Assembly: GCF_026126405.1 (NCBI RefSeq)
Contig: NZ_JAFMTQ010000001.1
Span: forward strand, 1-64,000
Direction: 5' to 3'
Origin: Aureitalea sp. L0-47
GTDB lineage: Bacteria; Bacteroidota; Bacteroidia; Flavobacteriales; Flavobacteriaceae
DNA: 64,000 nt
The notes beneath the pieces were generated by a model that was given only the letters and a program-made list of their open reading frames with translations, did not search any database and had not been told where the DNA came from. The translations under genes and the position numbers were made by a program. This document shows positions 62,411 through 64,000 of this stretch, in pieces (positions within the stretch are counted from its first letter, which is position 1; each line of letters starts with the position of its first letter).

Positions 62411-63553
62411 CTATTTACGCCGAAGTTTCCGTACCTCATCTTCAATTTTCTGATTCCACATCTGATCCAGAATATCTCGCACATTTGCTCTGTACTTATT
62501 GGCTTTTTCTTGTTCTCCGAGCTTCTCATACGCCTTAGCTAAACCTCTGTGAGCCGGCACATGAATTGCACTGATGCTCAGACATGCTTCCAAGTGACCA
62601 ATGGCTTGGTCGTAAAATCCATCATCTATCAATTTCATGGCTGTTTCATGTAGCTCCTGAATATCTCGCATATCCGTTTCCAATTGCAGGGAGATGACAT
62701 CTTGAGATTTTAGTGTTAGGAACGAACAAGGGACTTCGCGCACAACTTTCTCCGTAACGCTTCCCATAAGCATCCTGTTAATTCCTGTTCGCCCGGCTGT
62801 ACCTATTACAAGAAGGTCTATCATCTTTCTTGAAATGCTACTTAGAATTTCTTCAGAAGGATTACCTTTTGGGATTTCCTTAGTCCAATTCAGGTCCCTT
62901 AGATTGAAATCTTTTAAAAAGGAATCCAAATCCTTTTTGTGCATGGAATATTGATGTTCAATTTCTCTCTCCTGTTCTTTTTCAGAAAAAAACCAGTTGG
63001 AACCCTCAGGCTCACAGACAGCCAGAATGGTTAACTCGGATTTAAACCTTCGAGCCATGGTAATTGCGTTATTGAGGGCCCGTTTCGAAGTTGGAGAGAA
63101 ATCAACAGGGCACAATATATGATGTACATTCAGTAAAACGCCTTCCTTAATAATAAAAACCGGTTTTTCGCTTCTATGAATAACACGTTGAGCTGTAGTA
63201 CCCAACCGAAAAGAATCACTTTTCTTGGTTTCTCCAGAACCCATGAGGATCAGGTTTGCTCCAGTATCCAAAGCTGCTCTCGTAATTGCCTTATACGGAG
63301 TACCAGTCATTAGTAAAGATTTCTTAACCGAGACTCCTTCATCCGATATCTGTTTTTCAACTTCTTGTAATTTGGTAACAGTAGTTTCCTGAAGTGATTC
63401 TCGAACTTTATCGTTGGAAATATTATCCGGCAGAATATGAATTGGGATAATGGTCGAGTCAAATATTTTCGCCATTTCTATGGCATTTGCTAATACATTT
63501 TCAGAAGAATTACTGAAATCAAGAGCTACTAATATCTTTTCTAATAGTTTCAT
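62411..63553 (-). CDS. Universal stress protein, two UspA domains plus C-terminal TPR
   Basis: 380 residues. UspA domain 1 (~1-140; LMGSGETKKSDSFRLGTTAQ) and UspA domain 2 (~143-280; GTAGRTGINRMLMGSVTEKV) both keep the glycine ATP loop. The last ~85 residues are a TPR-like helical region (AIGHLEACLSISAIHVPAHRGLAKAYEKLGEQEKANKY). It is the first gene of the V-ATPase operon, 16 bp ahead of subunit A, so a stress sensor or assembly factor for the ATPase is plausible. Confidence 0.92.
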   Translation of the reverse strand: MKLLEKILVALDFSNSSENVLANAIEMAKIFDSTIIPIHILPDNISNDKVRESLQETTVTKLQEVEKQISDEGVSVKKSLLMTGTPYKAITRAALDTGANLILMGSGETKKSDSFRLGTTAQRVIHRSEKPVFIIKEGVLLNVHHILCPVDFSPTSKRALNNAITMARRFKSELTILAVCEPEGSNWFFSEKEQEREIEHQYSMHKKDLDSFLKDFNLRDLNWTKEIPKGNPSEEILSSISRKMIDLLVIGTAGRTGINRMLMGSVTEKVVREVPCSFLTLKSQDVISLQLETDMRDIQELHETAMKLIDDGFYDQAIGHLEACLSISAIHVPAHRGLAKAYEKLGEQEKANKYRANVRDILDQMWNQKIEDEVRKLRRK

Positions 63554-63628
63554 ATTATACGATCTTTAAAGATGCACTAAATTAATTATTGATTAAGTGT
63601 GTTATAGGGAATGAGCTTTGTTTAACTC

Positions 63629-63668
63629 ATTCTTAAAAGTATTGAGAAATTCTTAAGAGAAACTTAAG
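63629..63668. repeat. ATTCTTAA direct repeats upstream of the Usp-TPR/V-ATPase operon
   Basis: ATTCTTAA occurs at 63629-63636 and again at 63649-63656 (20-bp period), followed by ACTTAAG at 63662-63668. The cluster lies about 80-115 bp upstream of the Usp-TPR start on the minus strand. It resembles the repeats at 53.1 kb; candidate site for the OmpR-type regulator. Confidence 0.4.
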
Positions 63669-63795
63669 TATTAAACAAAATCCAAAAACTCTTTTTAGTA
63701 TTTTTATGTTCACATTCGTATGCTATATGACAGCTCAATGTTGCGCGGATTGGTTTTCAATCGATTAGGTCTTGTGTAGTAACAATCTTGCGTTA

Positions 63796-63814
63796 TTCTA
63801 AAGTTTTTCTAAAG
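63796..63814. repeat. 11-bp-period TTCTAAAG direct repeat upstream of the last Usp gene
   Basis: TTCTAAAG is repeated exactly with an 11-bp period (63796-63803 and 63807-63814), the spacing used by many OmpR/PhoB-type response regulators. It is in the 382-bp divergent spacer 63554-63935, which otherwise holds no gene that I can see. Confidence 0.45.
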
Positions 63815-63935
63815 AATCTTTTAATAAATTTATAAGTAACTTAGGAACAAAGAATCGATATGGTCGATTTTTGTTGATGACCTAGGTAATAGATCGTGAC
63901 CAAAAAAATATACATTCACTTTAATTGAATTGAAA

Positions 63936-64000
63936 ATGAATAGCATTCTCGTTCCAGTAGACTTTTCTGAAGCCTCATCAAATGCATTGACCTATGCGAT
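63936..64000 (+). CDS. Universal stress protein, N-terminal fragment (cut by window end)
   Basis: The ATG at 63936 opens the frame MNSILVPVDFSEASSNALTY and continues out of the window. The start ILVPVDFSEASSNAL is the classic UspA beta-1/ATP-binding segment. Divergent from the V-ATPase operon. Confidence 0.85.
   Translation, partial: MNSILVPVDFSEASSNALTYA

Noticed and set aside
1-64000. CRISPR arrays, insertion sequences, prophage or restriction/defence genes
   Set aside because: No regularly spaced repeat array, transposase, integrase, phage structural gene or restriction enzyme could be recognised on either strand.

Overview
The window is a 64 kb piece of a Bacteroidota chromosome, almost certainly from a marine-type Flavobacteriaceae. 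The evidence is a type IX secretion C-terminal sorting domain, the Bacteroidota promoter form TTG-N18-TAnnTTTG (seen three times with identical spacing), CarboxypepD_reg/TonB-plug proteins, an AraC/hemA/hemH heme locus, a FeoB-associated Cys-rich peptide and moderate GC. There is no prophage, insertion sequence, CRISPR array or rRNA; one tRNA (Asn) is present.

Layout. 1-2.1 kb: 3' part of a large secreted FN3/MAM protein. 2.2-6.8 kb: minus-strand housekeeping and accessory genes (lipoprotein with HGQPGHRCD repeats, PolB-like exonuclease, serine hydrolase, an O6-alkylguanine transferase homologue whose catalytic Cys is Arg, a CBS/CNNM membrane protein, a DinB protein). 6.8-13.8 kb: minus-strand heme operon hemA-C-D-E-(unknown)-(EI24)-F-B. 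It is divergent from an AraC regulator; hemH lies at 16.3 kb and hemJ at 23.9 kb, so every step from glutamyl-tRNA to protoheme is here except hemL. 15.5-16.3 kb: a 760 bp gene-poor gap holding a promoter, a 17-codon ORF and a hairpin terminator, possibly a small RNA. 17-28 kb: MATE exporter, tandem PPK2 kinases, a beta-propeller exoprotein, HemJ, an NtrY-like kinase, a crotonase and a radical SAM protein.

28-34.7 kb: three secreted CarboxypepD_reg proteins. The first two are built from repeated modules (CarboxypepD_reg, TonB-plug-like, TPR, DUF2135/YfaP-like); the larger one carries two such modules around a VWA-like domain. This is the best candidate here for an undescribed system. 34.7-36.8 kb: PlsC, bacilliredoxin, DjlA-like protein. 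36.9-48.9 kb: metal handling (His-rich protein, CusA fused to a TolC-type channel, CusB, DtxR-family repressor, outer-membrane protein, ZIP transporter, FeoA/FeoB/Cys-rich peptide, SCO). 49-50.9 kb: RseP, tRNA-Asn, GIY-YIG protein.

51-64 kb: a stress/energy island. A two-component system is divergent from two universal stress proteins and a truncated amino-acid permease, which runs head-on into a V-type ATPase operon (Usp-TPR, A, B, E, DUF2764, D, I, K). Another Usp gene starts at the window edge. TCTTAAA/TTCTAAAG-type direct repeats with roughly helical spacing precede the Usp genes and may be the binding sites of the adjacent OmpR-type regulator.
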